DNA of 64,000 nucleotides. Source: Escherichia sp. MOD1-EC7003. Lineage in GTDB: Bacteria; Pseudomonadota; Gammaproteobacteria; Enterobacterales; Enterobacteriaceae. Made by a program: the position numbers and the translations under genes. Position 1 is the stretch's first letter, and every line of letters starts with the position of its first letter. The notes beneath the pieces were generated by a model that saw only the letters and a program-made list of their open reading frames with translations, ran no database searches and had not been told where the DNA came from. The stretch lies in contig NZ_PTRE01000030.1 of NCBI RefSeq assembly GCF_002965065.1, forward strand, positions 1 through 64,000, given 5' to 3'. This document shows positions 44,204 to 56,077 of this stretch, in pieces.

Positions 44204-46096
44204 TTACATCACCAGACGGCGAATATCGCTCAACATGTTGTTGATGATGGTAATGAAGCGCGCACCATCAGCACCGTCGATCACGCGGTGGTCGAAGGAG
44301 AGAGAAATCGGCAGCATCAGACGCGGCACGAACTCTTTACCATTCCACACCGGCTCCATCGCGGACTTGGAAACACCGAGGATAGCCACTTCCGGCGCGT
44401 TCACAATCGGCGCGAAGTGGGTAGTCCCCAGGCCGCCGATGCTGGAGATGGTGAAGCAACCGCCCTGCATTTCGCCCGCTGTCAGCTTACCGTCACGCGC
44501 TTTCTTAGAAATCGTCATCAGCTCACGAGACAGCTCGATGATGCCTTTCTTGTTGACGTCTTTGAATACCGGAACAACCAGACCGTTCGGGGTATCCACC
44601 GCCACTCCGATGTTGATGTATTTCTTCAGGGTCAGACGCTGACCGTCTTCCGATAGCGAACTGTTGAAGCGAGGCATCTGCTCAAGTGCCGCAGCAACGG
44701 CTTTCATGATGAAGACAACCGGGGTGATCTTCACATCCAGCTTACGTTTCGCTGCTTCTTCGTTCTGCTGTTTACGGAACGCTTCCAGCTCGGTGATATC
44801 GGTTTTGTCGAAGTGAGTAACATGCGGGATCATCACCCAGTTACGGCTCAGGTTAGCACCAGAGATTTTCTGGATACGGCCCAGTTCCACTTCTTCGATT
44901 TCACCAAACTTGCTGAAGTCCACCTTCGGCCACGGCAACATGCCAGGGATACCGCCGCCAGTCGCCGCCGGAGCCGCTTCTGCACGTTTGATAGCTTCTT
45001 TCACGTAAGCCTGAACGTCTTCGCGCAGGATACGACCTTTACGGCCCGTGCCCTTAACTTTCGCCAGGTTAACGCCAAACTCGCGTGCCAGACGGCGGAT
45101 CAGCGGAGTCGCGTGAACGTAAGCGTCATTTTCAGCGAATTCAGATTTGCCTTCTGCTTTCGCAGCTGGTGCTGCTGCCGGGGCTTCAGCTTTTGCTGCC
45201 GGAGCCGACGCTGCCGCTTCCTGTTTCGCCGGAGCCGTCGCAGGCGCTGCGCCTTCAACTTCGAAGATCATAATCAGCGAGCCAGTTTTCACTTTATCGC
45301 CAACGTTGACTTTCAGTTCCTTCACGACACCAGCAAACGGAGCCGGAACTTCCATAGAAGCTTTGTCGCCTTCTACGGTGATCAGTGACTGTTCAGCGGC
45401 AACTTTATCGCCCACTTTCACCATCACTTCAGTCACTTCAACTTCGTCACCGCCGATATCCGGAACGTTAACTTCTTTCACGCCACCCGCTGGTGCAGGA
45501 GCTGCTGTCGGAGCCGCTTCCTGTTTCGCCGCCGGAGCTGCCGCGCCTGCTTCACCCGCGACTTCGAAGACCATAATCAACGAGCCGGTAGACACTTTGT
45601 CACCCACGTTCACTTTGATCTCTTTCACGGTGCCTGCAAACGGTGCAGGAACTTCCATAGAAGCCTTGTCGCCTTCTACGGTGATCAGCGACTGTTCAGC
45701 TTCAACTTTGTCACCCACTTTCACCAGGATTTCGGTCACTTCGACTTCGTCGCTGCCGATATCCGGAACGTTAACGTCTTTTGCCGCCGCAGCCGCTGGT
45801 GCTGCTGCCGGAGCCGCTTCTTTCTTCTCTTCTGCCTGAGCAGGTGCAGCGTCAGCTGCACCGTCGGCGGAATCGAAAATCATAATCAGTGCGCCGGTCT
45901 GGGTTTTATCGCCAACAGAGACTTTGATCTCTTTAACGATACCCGCCTGCGGAGACGGAACTTCCATAGAGGCTTTGTCGCCTTCTACGGTGATCAGCGA
46001 CTGTTCGGCTTCAACTTTGTCGCCCACTTTGACCAGGATCTCGGTGATTTCAACTTCATCAGCCCCGATGTCCGGTACTTTGATTTCGATAGCCAT
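44204..46096 (-). CDS. aceF: Pyruvate dehydrogenase E2, dihydrolipoyl acetyltransferase
   Basis: AceF forms the 24-mer core of the pyruvate dehydrogenase complex and transfers acetyl from lipoyl to CoA. The 630-residue protein has three N-terminal lipoyl domains, each with the lipoylated Lys in [10 protein letters not shown], linked by Ala/Pro-rich hinges. A subunit-binding domain follows near 325-365 ([16 protein letters not shown]), then the catalytic domain with [12 protein letters not shown] at the end. It lies 14 bp after aceE in the same operon. Confidence 0.97.
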   Translation of the reverse strand: MAIEIKVPDIGADEVEITEILVKVGDKVEAEQSLITVEGDKASMEVPSPQAGIVKEIKVSVGDKTQTGALIMIFDSADGAADAAPAQAEEKKEAAPAAAPAAAAAKDVNVPDIGSDEVEVTEILVKVGDKVEAEQSLITVEGDKASMEVPAPFAGTVKEIKVNVGDKVSTGSLIMVFEVAGEAGAAAPAAKQEAAPTAAPAPAGGVKEVNVPDIGGDEVEVTEVMVKVGDKVAAEQSLITVEGDKASMEVPAPFAGVVKELKVNVGDKVKTGSLIMIFEVEGAAPATAPAKQEAAASAPAAKAEAPAAAPAAKAEGKSEFAENDAYVHATPLIRRLAREFGVNLAKVKGTGRKGRILREDVQAYVKEAIKRAEAAPAATGGGIPGMLPWPKVDFSKFGEIEEVELGRIQKISGANLSRNWVMIPHVTHFDKTDITELEAFRKQQNEEAAKRKLDVKITPVVFIMKAVAAALEQMPRFNSSLSEDGQRLTLKKYINIGVAVDTPNGLVVPVFKDVNKKGIIELSRELMTISKKARDGKLTAGEMQGGCFTISSIGGLGTTHFAPIVNAPEVAILGVSKSAMEPVWNGKEFVPRLMLPISLSFDHRVIDGADGARFITIINNMLSDIRRLVM

Positions 46097-46110
46097 TATT
46101 CTTTTACCTC

Positions 46111-48774
46111 TTACGCCAGACGCGGGTTAACTTTTTCTGCATCGATGTTGAATTTGGCGATTGCGTCAGCAACCACTTTCTTATCGATTTCGCCACGTTT
46201 AGCCAGTTCGCCCAGCGCCGCAACCACAACATAAGAAGCATCAACTTCGAAGTGGTGACGCAGGTTCTCACGGCTGTCGGAACGACCGAAGCCATCAGTA
46301 CCCAGTACGCGGTAGTCGTCAGCTGGTACGTAAGTACGGACCTGCTCAGCGAACAGTTTCATATAGTCGGTAGATGCCACTGCTGGAGCGTCGTTCATCA
46401 CCTGCGCGATATACGGAACGCGCGGAGTTTCCAGCGGGTGCAGCATGTTCCAGCGTTCACAATCCTGACCATCACGCGCCAGTTCGGTGAAGGAGGTCAC
46501 GCTATATACGTCAGAACCTACGCCGTAGTCTTTTGCCAGGATCTCTGCCGCTTCACGGACGTGACGCAGGATAGAACCGGAGCCTAAGAGCTGAACTTTA
46601 CCTTTGCTACCTTCAATGGTTTCGAGTTTGTAGATACCTTTACGGATACCTTCCTCAGCACCTTCCGGCATTGCCGGCATGTGGTAGTTTTCGTTCAACG
46701 TAGTGATGTAGTAGTAAACGTTCTCTTGTTTTTCACCGTACATACGCTCCAGACCGTCGTGCATGATGACAGCAACTTCGTAAGCGTAAGCCGGGTCGTA
46801 AGAGATACAGTTCGGGATAGTCAGCGACTGAATGTGGCTGTGACCATCTTCGTGCTGCAGACCTTCGCCGTTCAGGGTGGTACGACCGGAAGTACCGCCG
46901 ATCAGGAAGCCACGCGCTTGCTGATCGCCTGCTGCCCAGCACAGATCGCCGATACGCTGGAAGCCGAACATCGAGTAATAGATGTAGAACGGAATCATCG
47001 GCAGATTGTTGGTGCTGTAAGAGGTCGCCGCTGCCAGCCAGGAACAACCTGCGCCCAGCTCGTTGATCCCTTCCTGCAGGATCTGACCTTTCTCGTCTTC
47101 TTTATAGTAAGCAACCTGCTCGCGGTCCTGCGGGGTGTACTGCTGACCGTTCGGGCTGTAAATACCAATCTGACGGAACAGGCCTTCCATACCGAAAGTA
47201 CGCGCTTCGTCGGCGATGATCGGCACCAGACGATCTTTGATCGACTTGTTCTTCAGCATCACGTTCAGGGCACGAACGAAAGCGATAGTGGTAGAGATCT
47301 CTTTGCTCTGCTCTTCCAGCAGCGCACCGAAGTCTTGCAGGCTCGGCAGCTCCAGCTTCTCGGTGAAATTCGGCTGGCGGCTTGGCAGATAACCGTGCAG
47401 TTTCTGACGCTGAGCGTGCAGATAGGTATGCTCTTCAGAACCTTCCGGGAAGGTGATGTACGGCAGTTTTTCGATATCAGCATCAGACACCGGCACATTG
47501 AAACGATCGCGGACATAGCGCACGCCGTCCATGTTCATTTTCTTAACCTGGTGCGCGATGTTTTTACCTTCAGCCGCGTCGCCCATGCCGTAACCTTTAA
47601 TGGTATGAGCAAGGATTACTGTCGCTTTGCCTTTGGTTTCCTGCGCTTTCTTAAATGCAGCGTAGATTTTCTTCGGATCGTGACCGCCACGATTCAGAGC
47701 CCAGATCTGCTCGTCAGTCCAGTCTGCAACCAGTGCTGCGGTTTCCGGATATTTCCCGAAGAAATGTTCACGGACGTACGCACCATCTTTCGATTTGAAG
47801 GTCTGGTAGTCGCCGTCAACGGTTTCGTTCATCAGCTGGATCAGTTTACCGCTGGTATCTTTACGCAGCAGTTCATCCCAACGGCTACCCCACATCACTT
47901 TGATCACGTTCCAGCCAGCACCTTCGAAGATGCCTTCCAGTTCGTTGATGATCTTGCCGTTACCGGTGACCGGGCCGTCAAGACGCTGCAGGTTACAGTT
48001 GATAACGAAGACCAGGTTATCCAGTTTTTCACGGGTAGCGATGGTGATCGCACCTTTGGATTCTGGTTCGTCCATTTCACCGTCGCCGAGGAACGCGTAA
48101 ACGGTCTGTTTAGAGGTATCTTTCAGGCCACGGTGTTCCAGATATTTCAGGAATTTAGCCTGGTAAATAGCACCAATCGGACCCAGACCCATAGATACGG
48201 TCGGGAACTGCCAGAATTCCGGCATCAGTTTCGGGTGCGGATAGGAAGAGAGGCCATTGCCGTGAACTTCCTGACGGAAGTTATCCAGCTGCTCCTGAGT
48301 CAGACGACCTTCCAGGAAAGCACGTGCATAAACGCCCGGGGAGATGTGGCCCTGGAAGTAAACCAGGTCGCCGCCATCCTGCTCGTTGCGTGCACGGAAG
48401 AAGTGGTTAAAGCACACATCATAAATGGTTGCGGAAGACTGGAAGGATGCCATGTGGCCGCCCAGTTCCAGATCTTTTTTCGACGCACGCAGAACCGTCA
48501 TGATAGCGTTCCAGCGAATAGCTGAACGAATACGGCGTTCCAGTTCCAGATTACCCGGATACTCCGGTTGTTCTTCAACGGGGATGGTGTTGATGTAGTT
48601 GCTGATACCGGTGCCTGCGGCTACGTTGACACCGCCTTTGCGGGCTTCAGCAAGCAGTTGGTCGATCAGATACTGAGCACGCTCAACACCTTCTTCACGG
48701 ATGACCGATTCGATCGCCTGGAGCCAGTCGCGAGTTTCGATCGGATCCACGTCATTTGGGAAACGTTCTGACAT
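46111..48774 (-). CDS. aceE: Pyruvate dehydrogenase E1
   Basis: AceE decarboxylates pyruvate with thiamine diphosphate and acetylates the AceF lipoyl groups. The 887-residue homodimeric E1 has the thiamine-binding motif [10 protein letters not shown] ending in NCNLQRLDG near residues 230-265 and the typical N-terminal AceF-binding region. The length equals K-12. It is transcribed with pdhR, which lies 160 bp upstream, and with aceF. A long antisense open frame opposite this gene is a codon-bias shadow. Confidence 0.97.
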   Translation of the reverse strand: MSERFPNDVDPIETRDWLQAIESVIREEGVERAQYLIDQLLAEARKGGVNVAAGTGISNYINTIPVEEQPEYPGNLELERRIRSAIRWNAIMTVLRASKKDLELGGHMASFQSSATIYDVCFNHFFRARNEQDGGDLVYFQGHISPGVYARAFLEGRLTQEQLDNFRQEVHGNGLSSYPHPKLMPEFWQFPTVSMGLGPIGAIYQAKFLKYLEHRGLKDTSKQTVYAFLGDGEMDEPESKGAITIATREKLDNLVFVINCNLQRLDGPVTGNGKIINELEGIFEGAGWNVIKVMWGSRWDELLRKDTSGKLIQLMNETVDGDYQTFKSKDGAYVREHFFGKYPETAALVADWTDEQIWALNRGGHDPKKIYAAFKKAQETKGKATVILAHTIKGYGMGDAAEGKNIAHQVKKMNMDGVRYVRDRFNVPVSDADIEKLPYITFPEGSEEHTYLHAQRQKLHGYLPSRQPNFTEKLELPSLQDFGALLEEQSKEISTTIAFVRALNVMLKNKSIKDRLVPIIADEARTFGMEGLFRQIGIYSPNGQQYTPQDREQVAYYKEDEKGQILQEGINELGAGCSWLAAATSYSTNNLPMIPFYIYYSMFGFQRIGDLCWAAGDQQARGFLIGGTSGRTTLNGEGLQHEDGHSHIQSLTIPNCISYDPAYAYEVAVIMHDGLERMYGEKQENVYYYITTLNENYHMPAMPEGAEEGIRKGIYKLETIEGSKGKVQLLGSGSILRHVREAAEILAKDYGVGSDVYSVTSFTELARDGQDCERWNMLHPLETPRVPYIAQVMNDAPAVASTDYMKLFAEQVRTYVPADDYRVLGTDGFGRSDSRENLRHHFEVDASYVVVAALGELAKRGEIDKKVVADAIAKFNIDAEKVNPRLA

Positions 48775-48934
48775 GGGTTATTCCTTATCTATCTAATAAC
48801 GTTGAGTTTTCTGGAACCTGTCCCATTGAACTCTCGCCGGAAAGCTCAATAAGACAGGTTCTACGTTTAGTTGCCGCGCTTTTATATGCGCTTGATTTAC
48901 AACATCTTCTGGATAATTTTTACCAGAAAAATCA

Positions 48935-49699
48935 CTAATTCTTTCGTTGCTCCAGACGACGCAGAGAACGCTCACGGCGACTCTCTTCACGGCTTCTGTC
49001 AAGCAAAATTTCTTCGATAAAGGCCAGATGGCGATGCGATGCTTCGCGTGCTTCTTCCGGCTTACCGGCCATAATCGCTTCGAATATGCGGGTGCGGTGA
49101 CTACTCACCAGCGGCAGCATCTCGCGACGCGAATAGAGCAATTCGAAGTTCTGACGGACATTCTGGGCCAACATCGGCTCCATACACCTTAGCAGATGAA
49201 GCAGAACCACATTGTGGGCCGCTTCGGTGACGGCAATCTGATACTGGAGTACGGCATTTGATTCCGCGTCCAGATCGCCAGACTGCTGCGCCAGTTCTAT
49301 GGCGTGGTGGAGTTCACGGATGCGTTCCTTGTCTTCATCGGTACTACGCAGCGCGGCGTAATAGGCGGCGATACCTTCCAGGGCGTGTCGTGTTTCGAGC
49401 AAGTCATACTGTGATTCAGGATGGTCGGAGAGCAATTCCACCAGCGGATCGCTGAAGCTCTGCCAAAGGCGGCTCTGAACAAACGTGCCGCCCCCCTGGC
49501 GACGAAGCAACAAGCCCTTCGCTTCGAGACGTTGAATCGCCTCACGCAAGGAGGGACGGGAGACATCGAACTGTTTTGCCAGTTCGCGTTCCGGTGGGAG
49601 TTTTTCGCCCGGGCGGAGAGTGCCTTCGAGGATCAAAAACTCCAGTTGCTGCTCAATCACATCGGAGAGTTTTGGTTGGCGGATTTTGCTGTAGGCCAT
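48935..49699 (-). CDS. pdhR: Pyruvate-sensing repressor PdhR
   Basis: PdhR is a GntR/FadR-type repressor of the pdh operon and of respiratory genes, released by pyruvate. The 254-residue protein has an N-terminal winged helix ([20 protein letters not shown] then [15 protein letters not shown]) and a C-terminal all-helical FCD ligand domain with conserved metal-binding His and Asp residues. The start [11 protein letters not shown] gives the K-12 length; a frame opening 11 codons earlier overlaps the operator side. It is autoregulated through the site at 49732. Confidence 0.96.
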   Translation of the reverse strand: MAYSKIRQPKLSDVIEQQLEFLILEGTLRPGEKLPPERELAKQFDVSRPSLREAIQRLEAKGLLLRRQGGGTFVQSRLWQSFSDPLVELLSDHPESQYDLLETRHALEGIAAYYAALRSTDEDKERIRELHHAIELAQQSGDLDAESNAVLQYQIAVTEAAHNVVLLHLLRCMEPMLAQNVRQNFELLYSRREMLPLVSSHRTRIFEAIMAGKPEEAREASHRHLAFIEEILLDRSREESRRERSLRRLEQRKN

Positions 49700-49731
49700 G
49701 AGTTCCTGTCTTAAGCCACTTGCCGAAGTCA

Positions 49732-49746
49732 ATTGGTCTTACCAAT
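49732..49746. promoter_or_regulatory. PdhR operator
   Basis: ATTGGTCTTACCAAT is a perfect ATTGGT-N3-ACCAAT PdhR box, 33 bp before the pdhR start. It is the known autoregulatory site of the pdh operon. Confidence 0.9.
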
Positions 49747-50151
49747 TTCATATCTGTGACGCTAAAGTAACAAAGTATTCACCTCATGTCCATACAGTTT
49801 TTGATTGAAATCATGAAACTGTGCACATTTTAACAAGTTAACATATATAACGTTTCAAAGTTGTAACCATGCACAAATGTAGACTTTACGCATGAAAGAG
49901 ATTTTTTAACGATTATTAAACTATAAAAATCCAAATTGAACCGATTCACTTACCAATTTTGTGATTTTTAATTCAATTAAGATGAATTTATATTCACGCA
50001 TTGTGATAAGGATAATTGGGGCGAGACTTTACAAACGGTTTCTTTTTAAGCAACTCATCTTCAACCATGCATAAAGCGGGTGCATTCACTGCCGCATACC
50101 ATTATTCTTGATCTGACGGAAGTCTTTTTGTAACAATTAAAACCTCACCGA

Positions 50152-50169
50152 TGTAAACAAATTAATACA
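50152..50169 (+). promoter_or_regulatory. TyrR-like box upstream of aroP
   Basis: TGTAAA-N6-AATACA resembles the TyrR consensus TGTAAA-N6-TTTACA. aroP is repressed by TyrR in K-12. The site is about 70 bp before the aroP start. Confidence 0.6.
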
Positions 50170-50239
50170 ATAAACGGAATTGCAAACTTACACACGCATC
50201 ACTGCGTAGATCAAAAAAACAACCACCGCACGAGGATTC

Positions 50240-51613
50240 ATGATGGAAGGTCAACAGCACGGCGAGCAGCTAAAGCGCGGCCTTAAAAACCGCCATATTC
50301 AGCTTATCGCGCTGGGCGGCGCGATAGGGACAGGGCTATTCCTGGGAAGCGCCTCCGTAATACAGTCCGCAGGGCCAGGGATCATCCTGGGTTATGCCAT
50401 TGCTGGTTTTATCGCCTTTCTGATCATGCGTCAGCTGGGTGAAATGGTGGTAGAAGAACCTGTCGCAGGCTCCTTCAGCCACTTTGCCTATAAATACTGG
50501 GGCAGCTTTGCCGGTTTCGCCTCTGGCTGGAACTATTGGGTACTGTACGTTTTAGTTGCCATGGCAGAGCTGACTGCTGTGGGTAAATACATTCAGTTCT
50601 GGTATCCGGAAATCCCCACCTGGGTTTCTGCCGCCGTGTTCTTTGTGGTAATCAACGCTATCAACCTGACCAATGTAAAAGTATTTGGCGAGATGGAGTT
50701 CTGGTTTGCCATTATCAAAGTTATCGCGGTGGTGGCGATGATCATCTTCGGCGGCTGGCTGCTGTTCAGCGGCAACGGCGGTCCGCAGGCGACCGTAAGC
50801 AACCTGTGGGATCAGGGTGGCTTCCTGCCGCACGGCTTCACCGGACTGGTGATGATGATGGCGATTATCATGTTCTCGTTCGGTGGTCTGGAACTGGTGG
50901 GGATCACCGCAGCAGAAGCTGATAACCCGGAGCAAAGTATTCCCAAAGCGACCAACCAGGTTATCTACCGCATCCTGATTTTCTACATTGGTTCGTTAGC
51001 CGTTCTGCTCTCACTGATGCCGTGGACACGTGTTACCGCTGACACCAGCCCGTTTGTGCTGATCTTCCACGAGTTAGGCGATACCTTTGTGGCGAATGCG
51101 CTAAATATCGTGGTACTGACTGCTGCACTCTCCGTATACAACAGCTGCGTATATTGCAACAGCCGGATGCTGTTTGGTCTGGCCCAACAAGGGAACGCAC
51201 CAAAAGCGCTGGCGTCTGTCGACAAACGCGGCGTACCGGTAAACACCATTCTGGTGTCTGCACTGGTTACGGCACTGTGCGTATTAATTAACTACCTTGC
51301 CCCAGAATCCGCATTCGGACTGTTAATGGCGCTGGTAGTATCTGCACTAGTGATCAACTGGGCGATGATCAGCCTGGCGCATATGAAATTCCGTCGCGCC
51401 AAGCAGGAACAAGGTGTGGTAACTCGCTTCCCTGCTCTGCTCTATCCGTTGGGTAACTGGATCTGCCTGCTGTTTATGGTGGCGGTACTGGTGATTATGC
51501 TGATGACGCCAGGAATGGCGATTTCGGTATACCTGATCCCGGTATGGCTCGTCGTGTTAGGCATCGGTTATCTGTTCAAAGAGAAAACCGCCAAAGCCGT
51601 AAAAGCGCATTAA
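50240..51613 (+). CDS. aroP: Aromatic amino acid permease AroP
   Basis: AroP is an inner membrane proton symporter for phenylalanine, tyrosine and tryptophan, of the amino acid-polyamine-cation family. The 457-residue protein has 12 hydrophobic helices and the family N-terminal motif LKNRHIQLIALGGAIGTGLF in helix 1. A Met one codon later (MEGQQHGE) is an equally possible start. It is divergent from pdhR and followed by a strong terminator. Confidence 0.96.
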   Translation: MMEGQQHGEQLKRGLKNRHIQLIALGGAIGTGLFLGSASVIQSAGPGIILGYAIAGFIAFLIMRQLGEMVVEEPVAGSFSHFAYKYWGSFAGFASGWNYWVLYVLVAMAELTAVGKYIQFWYPEIPTWVSAAVFFVVINAINLTNVKVFGEMEFWFAIIKVIAVVAMIIFGGWLLFSGNGGPQATVSNLWDQGGFLPHGFTGLVMMMAIIMFSFGGLELVGITAAEADNPEQSIPKATNQVIYRILIFYIGSLAVLLSLMPWTRVTADTSPFVLIFHELGDTFVANALNIVVLTAALSVYNSCVYCNSRMLFGLAQQGNAPKALASVDKRGVPVNTILVSALVTALCVLINYLAPESAFGLLMALVVSALVINWAMISLAHMKFRRAKQEQGVVTRFPALLYPLGNWICLLFMVAVLVIMLMTPGMAISVYLIPVWLVVLGIGYLFKEKTAKAVKAH

Positions 51614-51622
51614 TCTCTCTAC

Positions 51623-51647
51623 GCCCTCACCCGTGCTGGGTGAGGGC
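51623..51647. terminator. Hairpin between aroP and ampE
   Basis: Ten paired bases (GCCCTCACCC with GGGTGAGGGC) enclose a five-base loop between the convergent stop codons. The following sequence is only modestly T-rich. Confidence 0.75.
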
Positions 51648-51655
51648 AATAATCT

Positions 51656-52510
51656 TTACACCAACGCCCCGTAAATCGTCAGTAACGCAATCACCACCAC
51701 GACCACGAACGAGGTTTTCTTCGCCATTGAAACCGCTGCCTTCGGCGTCTCCACCTTATCGACATGCGGTTCACGCGCCAGAGAGAACTGCGCCAGACAG
51801 GTTAACACCTGATATTGCGAAGTATGGAAATCACCCAGCGAAGCAAACCAGGCCGGTAACGCTTTCTCACCATGACCGATCAAGGCATATACCACGCCCG
51901 CAAGACGAACAGGCACCCAATCCAGCATATGAAGCACGGCATCAATGCCGGACTGTAAACGATGATGCGGCGTCTGGTAACGCGCCAGCCAGTATTGCCA
52001 TGCACGTAAAAACGCATACCCCATCAACGTAACGGGTCCCCAGGTCCCCCCGACAATCAGCCAGAACAGCGGTGCAAGATAAAAACGAAAGTTGGTCCAC
52101 AACAGTGCATTTTGCAGCTCACGCAAATACTCACGTTCATCGCAGCCTGCAGGGACGCCGTGAATCATAGTGAGTTCGCCAGCCATCGTGGAACGGGCAT
52201 GGCTATCATTACGTGAAGCAGCAGTCAGATAAGCATGATAATGAAGACGAGCTTTACCTGCGCCAATACACAGCAAACCAATCAGCAGCCACACCAGCAG
52301 CGTCGGAACGTTGAACAATACTCCCTGCAATGCGCGTAACAATAAAAAAGTCACGCCCATCACAATAATGGTCATGCCTAACGTGCGCCCGAGTGAAAAA
52401 TGTTTCACCCGCCGAAAGAACGCTTCAAGACGATGATCAAGCTGCCAGTGCTCGCCTAACTTAAACAGGCGCTCGAAAATTAACACCAGTAAGGTTGTAA
52501 ATAGCGTCAT
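51656..52510 (-). CDS. ampE: Inner membrane protein AmpE
   Basis: This is a 284-residue inner membrane protein with four or so hydrophobic segments, encoded with ampD. It is historically linked to beta-lactamase regulation in enterobacteria, but its molecular function is not settled. A central conserved loop ([20 protein letters not shown], then [15 protein letters not shown]) faces the cytoplasm. The start [10 protein letters not shown] overlaps the ampD stop by 4 bp, and a longer frame is not needed. Confidence 0.93.
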   Translation of the reverse strand: MTLFTTLLVLIFERLFKLGEHWQLDHRLEAFFRRVKHFSLGRTLGMTIIVMGVTFLLLRALQGVLFNVPTLLVWLLIGLLCIGAGKARLHYHAYLTAASRNDSHARSTMAGELTMIHGVPAGCDEREYLRELQNALLWTNFRFYLAPLFWLIVGGTWGPVTLMGYAFLRAWQYWLARYQTPHHRLQSGIDAVLHMLDWVPVRLAGVVYALIGHGEKALPAWFASLGDFHTSQYQVLTCLAQFSLAREPHVDKVETPKAAVSMAKKTSFVVVVVIALLTIYGALV

Positions 52511-53058
52511 ATTGTCTCCTTGCTGACCAGCGCACGAAACCGTACCCAATCAAATGCAGAACCAGGATCGGTTTTCCGATCCGGCGCAATATCACAATGG
52601 CCCGTCATGTTATTAGCGATATCTGGATAGCGGCTAATCAGTGCACGCGTAACCGCCGCAAGCTGTTGATACTGCGCATCGGTATACGCCAGCGTATCGG
52701 TGCCTTCCAGCTCAATCCCAATAGAAAAATCATTGCAGCGTTCGCGTCCCTGATACTGAGAGACTCCCGCATGCCAGGCGCGTTTATCGAAAGGAACATA
52801 CTGGACTATTTCACCATCACGGCGAATCAAGCAGTGAGCGGAGACGCGCAAATGGGCGATCTCAGCGAAGAAAGGATGTGCCTGCGGATCAATAGTTCCA
52901 GTGAATAATGCATCGATCCACGGACCACCAAACTCGCCTGGCGGCAGGCTAATATTGTGCACCACCAGCAAGGTGGGTGTTTCGTCATCCGGGCGGCAAT
53001 CGTAATGTGGTGAAGGAACGCGGCGCGCGCCAACCAGCCACCCCTGTTCTAACAACAT
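52507..53058 (-). CDS. ampD: 1,6-anhydro-N-acetylmuramyl-L-alanine amidase
   Basis: AmpD is a cytoplasmic zinc amidase that removes peptide from anhydro-muropeptides during cell-wall recycling and so keeps AmpC inducers low. The 183-residue protein shows the zinc ligands in [13 protein letters not shown] (His34 region) and [19 protein letters not shown] (His and Asp near 154-164). It is divergent from nadC and coupled to ampE by a 4-bp overlap. Confidence 0.96.
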   Translation of the reverse strand: MLLEQGWLVGARRVPSPHYDCRPDDETPTLLVVHNISLPPGEFGGPWIDALFTGTIDPQAHPFFAEIAHLRVSAHCLIRRDGEIVQYVPFDKRAWHAGVSQYQGRERCNDFSIGIELEGTDTLAYTDAQYQQLAAVTRALISRYPDIANNMTGHCDIAPDRKTDPGSAFDWVRFRALVSKETI

Positions 53059-53085
53059 GCAGGATCTCCTTATATGTGGTGCTAA

Positions 53086-54039
<954 letters not shown>

Positions 54040-54241
54040 TTGCTGACAGATTTATCCACTCCATCGCGGGGGGATAATCTCCCCTTCCCCAACGTTCTTC
54101 GTAACGCCTCGCAAATTTCTTGTCTTTCGTTGCAACGTAATAAAAAACCTCGGAAGCCGCTTTCCCGTTTTGTTTTTTGCCCCTCGCCTGCGTCGATGGC
54201 GTTTGCCAAAGTAGCGCCAACGAAATCAAGGAGCGAAACAG

Positions 54242-54682
54242 ATGGACAAGCAACGCGGTTTTACACTTATCGAACTGATGGTGGTTATTGGCATCATTGC
54301 CATTTTAAGCGCCATTGGTATTCCCGCTTATCAAAACTACCTACGCAAAGCCGCACTCACCGACATGCTACAAACCTTTGTGCCTTACCGTACCGCCGTA
54401 GAATTGTGCGCGCTGGAACATGGTGGATTAGATTCCTGCGACGGTGGCAGCAATGGCATCCCCTCACCTACCACCACCCGCTATGTTTCAGCCATGAGTG
54501 TGGCAAAGGGCGTCGTGTCGCTCACCGGCCAGGAGAGCCTCAATGGGCTAAGCGTCGTCATGACGCCGGGTTGGGATAACGCAAACGGCGTCACAGGCTG
54601 GACGCGCAACTGCAATATTCAAAGTGACAGCGCATTGCAGCAAGCCTGCGAAGATGTCTTCCGCTTTGATGACGCCAACTAA
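54242..54682 (+). CDS. ppdD: Type IV major prepilin PpdD
   Basis: This 146-residue prepilin has a short basic leader cut after Gly6 (MDKQRG before FTLIELMVVI), with Glu5 of the mature chain present. The long hydrophobic helix reads on through VVIGIIAILSAIGIPAYQ. A Cys pair lies in ELCALEHGGLDSCDG and others further on. It is first of the ppdD-hofB-hofC operon. The gene is usually silent in laboratory K-12, and the protein can assemble when expressed with the machinery. Confidence 0.95.
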   Translation: MDKQRGFTLIELMVVIGIIAILSAIGIPAYQNYLRKAALTDMLQTFVPYRTAVELCALEHGGLDSCDGGSNGIPSPTTTRYVSAMSVAKGVVSLTGQESLNGLSVVMTPGWDNANGVTGWTRNCNIQSDSALQQACEDVFRFDDAN

Positions 54683-54691
54683 GGAGCGACA

Positions 54692-56077
54692 ATGAATATT
54701 CCACAGCTCACCGCCCTGTGTCTGCGTTATCAGGGAGTCTTGCTGGATGCCAGCGAAGAGGTGATTCATGTTGCGGTAGTCGATGCACCTTCGCATGAGC
54801 TACTGGACGCATTGCATTTCGCTACCACCAAACGTATTGAGATCACCTGCTGGACGCGCCAACAAATGGAAGGTCACGCCAGTCGCGCACAACAGACATT
54901 ACCCGTAGCGGTACAAGAGAAGCATCAGCCTAAAGCAGAGTTGCTAACTCGAACGTTACAATCTGCGCTGGAACAACGCGCGTCGGATATTCATATCGAA
55001 CCCGCGGACAATGCCTACCGCATCCGCTTGCGTATCGACGGTGTACTGCATCCTTTACCGGATGTTTCACCGGATGCCGGGGTCGCATTAACCGCCAGAT
55101 TAAAAGTGCTGGGAAACCTGGATATTGCGGAACATCGTCTGCCGCAAGACGGGCAATTCACTGTCGAACTGGCTGGGAACGCCATCCCATTTCGTATTGC
55201 GACCTTGCCATGCCGGGGCGGTGAAAAGGTAGTATTACGGTTGTTACAGCAGGTGAGCCAGGCACTGGATGTGAACATGCTAGGAATGCAACCGTTACAA
55301 CTGTCGGACTTTACTCATGCCTTGCAACAACCACAGGGACTGGTGCTGGTAACTGGCCCTACCGGCAGCGGCAAAACAGTCACGCTTTATAGTGCCCTGC
55401 AAACGCTGAATACCGCTGATATTAATATTTGTAGCGTCGAAGATCCGATTGAGATCCCCATTGCCGGGCTAAACCAGACGCAAATCCATCCGCGTGCCGG
55501 TCTTACCTTTCAGGGCGTTTTGCGCGCGTTATTACGCCAGGATCCGGACGTCATCATGATCGGAGAGATTCGCGATGGCGAAACAGCAGAGATCGCTATT
55601 AAAGCGGCGCAAACGGGTCATCTGGTGTTGTCCACCCTACACACTAATTCCACCTGCGAGACGCTGGTACGTTTACAGCAAATGGGAGTCGCCCGCTGGA
55701 TGCTCTCATCGGCGCTTACGCTGCTAATAGCCCAGCGTCTGGTACGCAAACTTTGCCCACATTGTCGCCTGCAGCAAGGGGACCCCATTCATATTCCAGA
55801 CAATGTATGGCCATCGCCGCTACCCCGCTGGCAAGCCCCCGGTTGTGTACATTGCTACCACGGATTTTATGGTCGCACGGCCTTATTTGAAGTTCTGCCC
55901 ATAACACCGGTCATACGTCAGCTTATTTCCGCTAATACCGACGTTGAATCGCTGGAAACGCACGCCCGACAGGCGGGTATGCGTACGCTTTTTGAAAACG
56001 GCTGCCTGGCCGTGGAGCAAGGCTTAACCACCTTTGAGGAGTTAATCCGCGTATTGGGGATGCCTCATGGCGAGTAA
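54692..56077 (+). CDS. hofB: Type IV pilus assembly ATPase HofB (PilB-like)
   Basis: This is a 461-residue GspE/PilB-family secretion ATPase. The Walker A is TGPTGSGKTVT near residue 225, the Asp box is SVEDPIEIP, the Walker B is DPDVIMIGEIRDGET near 290, and the His box is GHLVLSTLHTN. A tetracysteine zinc site (CPHC and CVHC) lies near 350-390. It is somewhat shorter at the N-terminus than PilB. It lies 9 bp after ppdD and overlaps hofC by 11 bp. Confidence 0.95.
   Translation: MNIPQLTALCLRYQGVLLDASEEVIHVAVVDAPSHELLDALHFATTKRIEITCWTRQQMEGHASRAQQTLPVAVQEKHQPKAELLTRTLQSALEQRASDIHIEPADNAYRIRLRIDGVLHPLPDVSPDAGVALTARLKVLGNLDIAEHRLPQDGQFTVELAGNAIPFRIATLPCRGGEKVVLRLLQQVSQALDVNMLGMQPLQLSDFTHALQQPQGLVLVTGPTGSGKTVTLYSALQTLNTADINICSVEDPIEIPIAGLNQTQIHPRAGLTFQGVLRALLRQDPDVIMIGEIRDGETAEIAIKAAQTGHLVLSTLHTNSTCETLVRLQQMGVARWMLSSALTLLIAQRLVRKLCPHCRLQQGDPIHIPDNVWPSPLPRWQAPGCVHCYHGFYGRTALFEVLPITPVIRQLISANTDVESLETHARQAGMRTLFENGCLAVEQGLTTFEELIRVLGMPHGE

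Larger units (their letters stand above)
49700..50239. promoter_or_regulatory. Divergent pdhR-aroP control region
   Basis: There is no gene in these 540 bp. It contains the PdhR operator on the pdhR side and a TyrR-type box near aroP. The middle is AT-rich, with no further site I can assign. Confidence 0.6.

Noticed and set aside
43942-44656. Open frames over the lpd-aceF spacer and the end of aceF
   Set aside because: They consist of REP sequence or lie antisense to aceF.
46681-48525. A 614-codon open frame opposite aceE
   Set aside because: aceE is a certain gene with strong codon bias, and the antisense frame is a by-product with no recognisable protein features.
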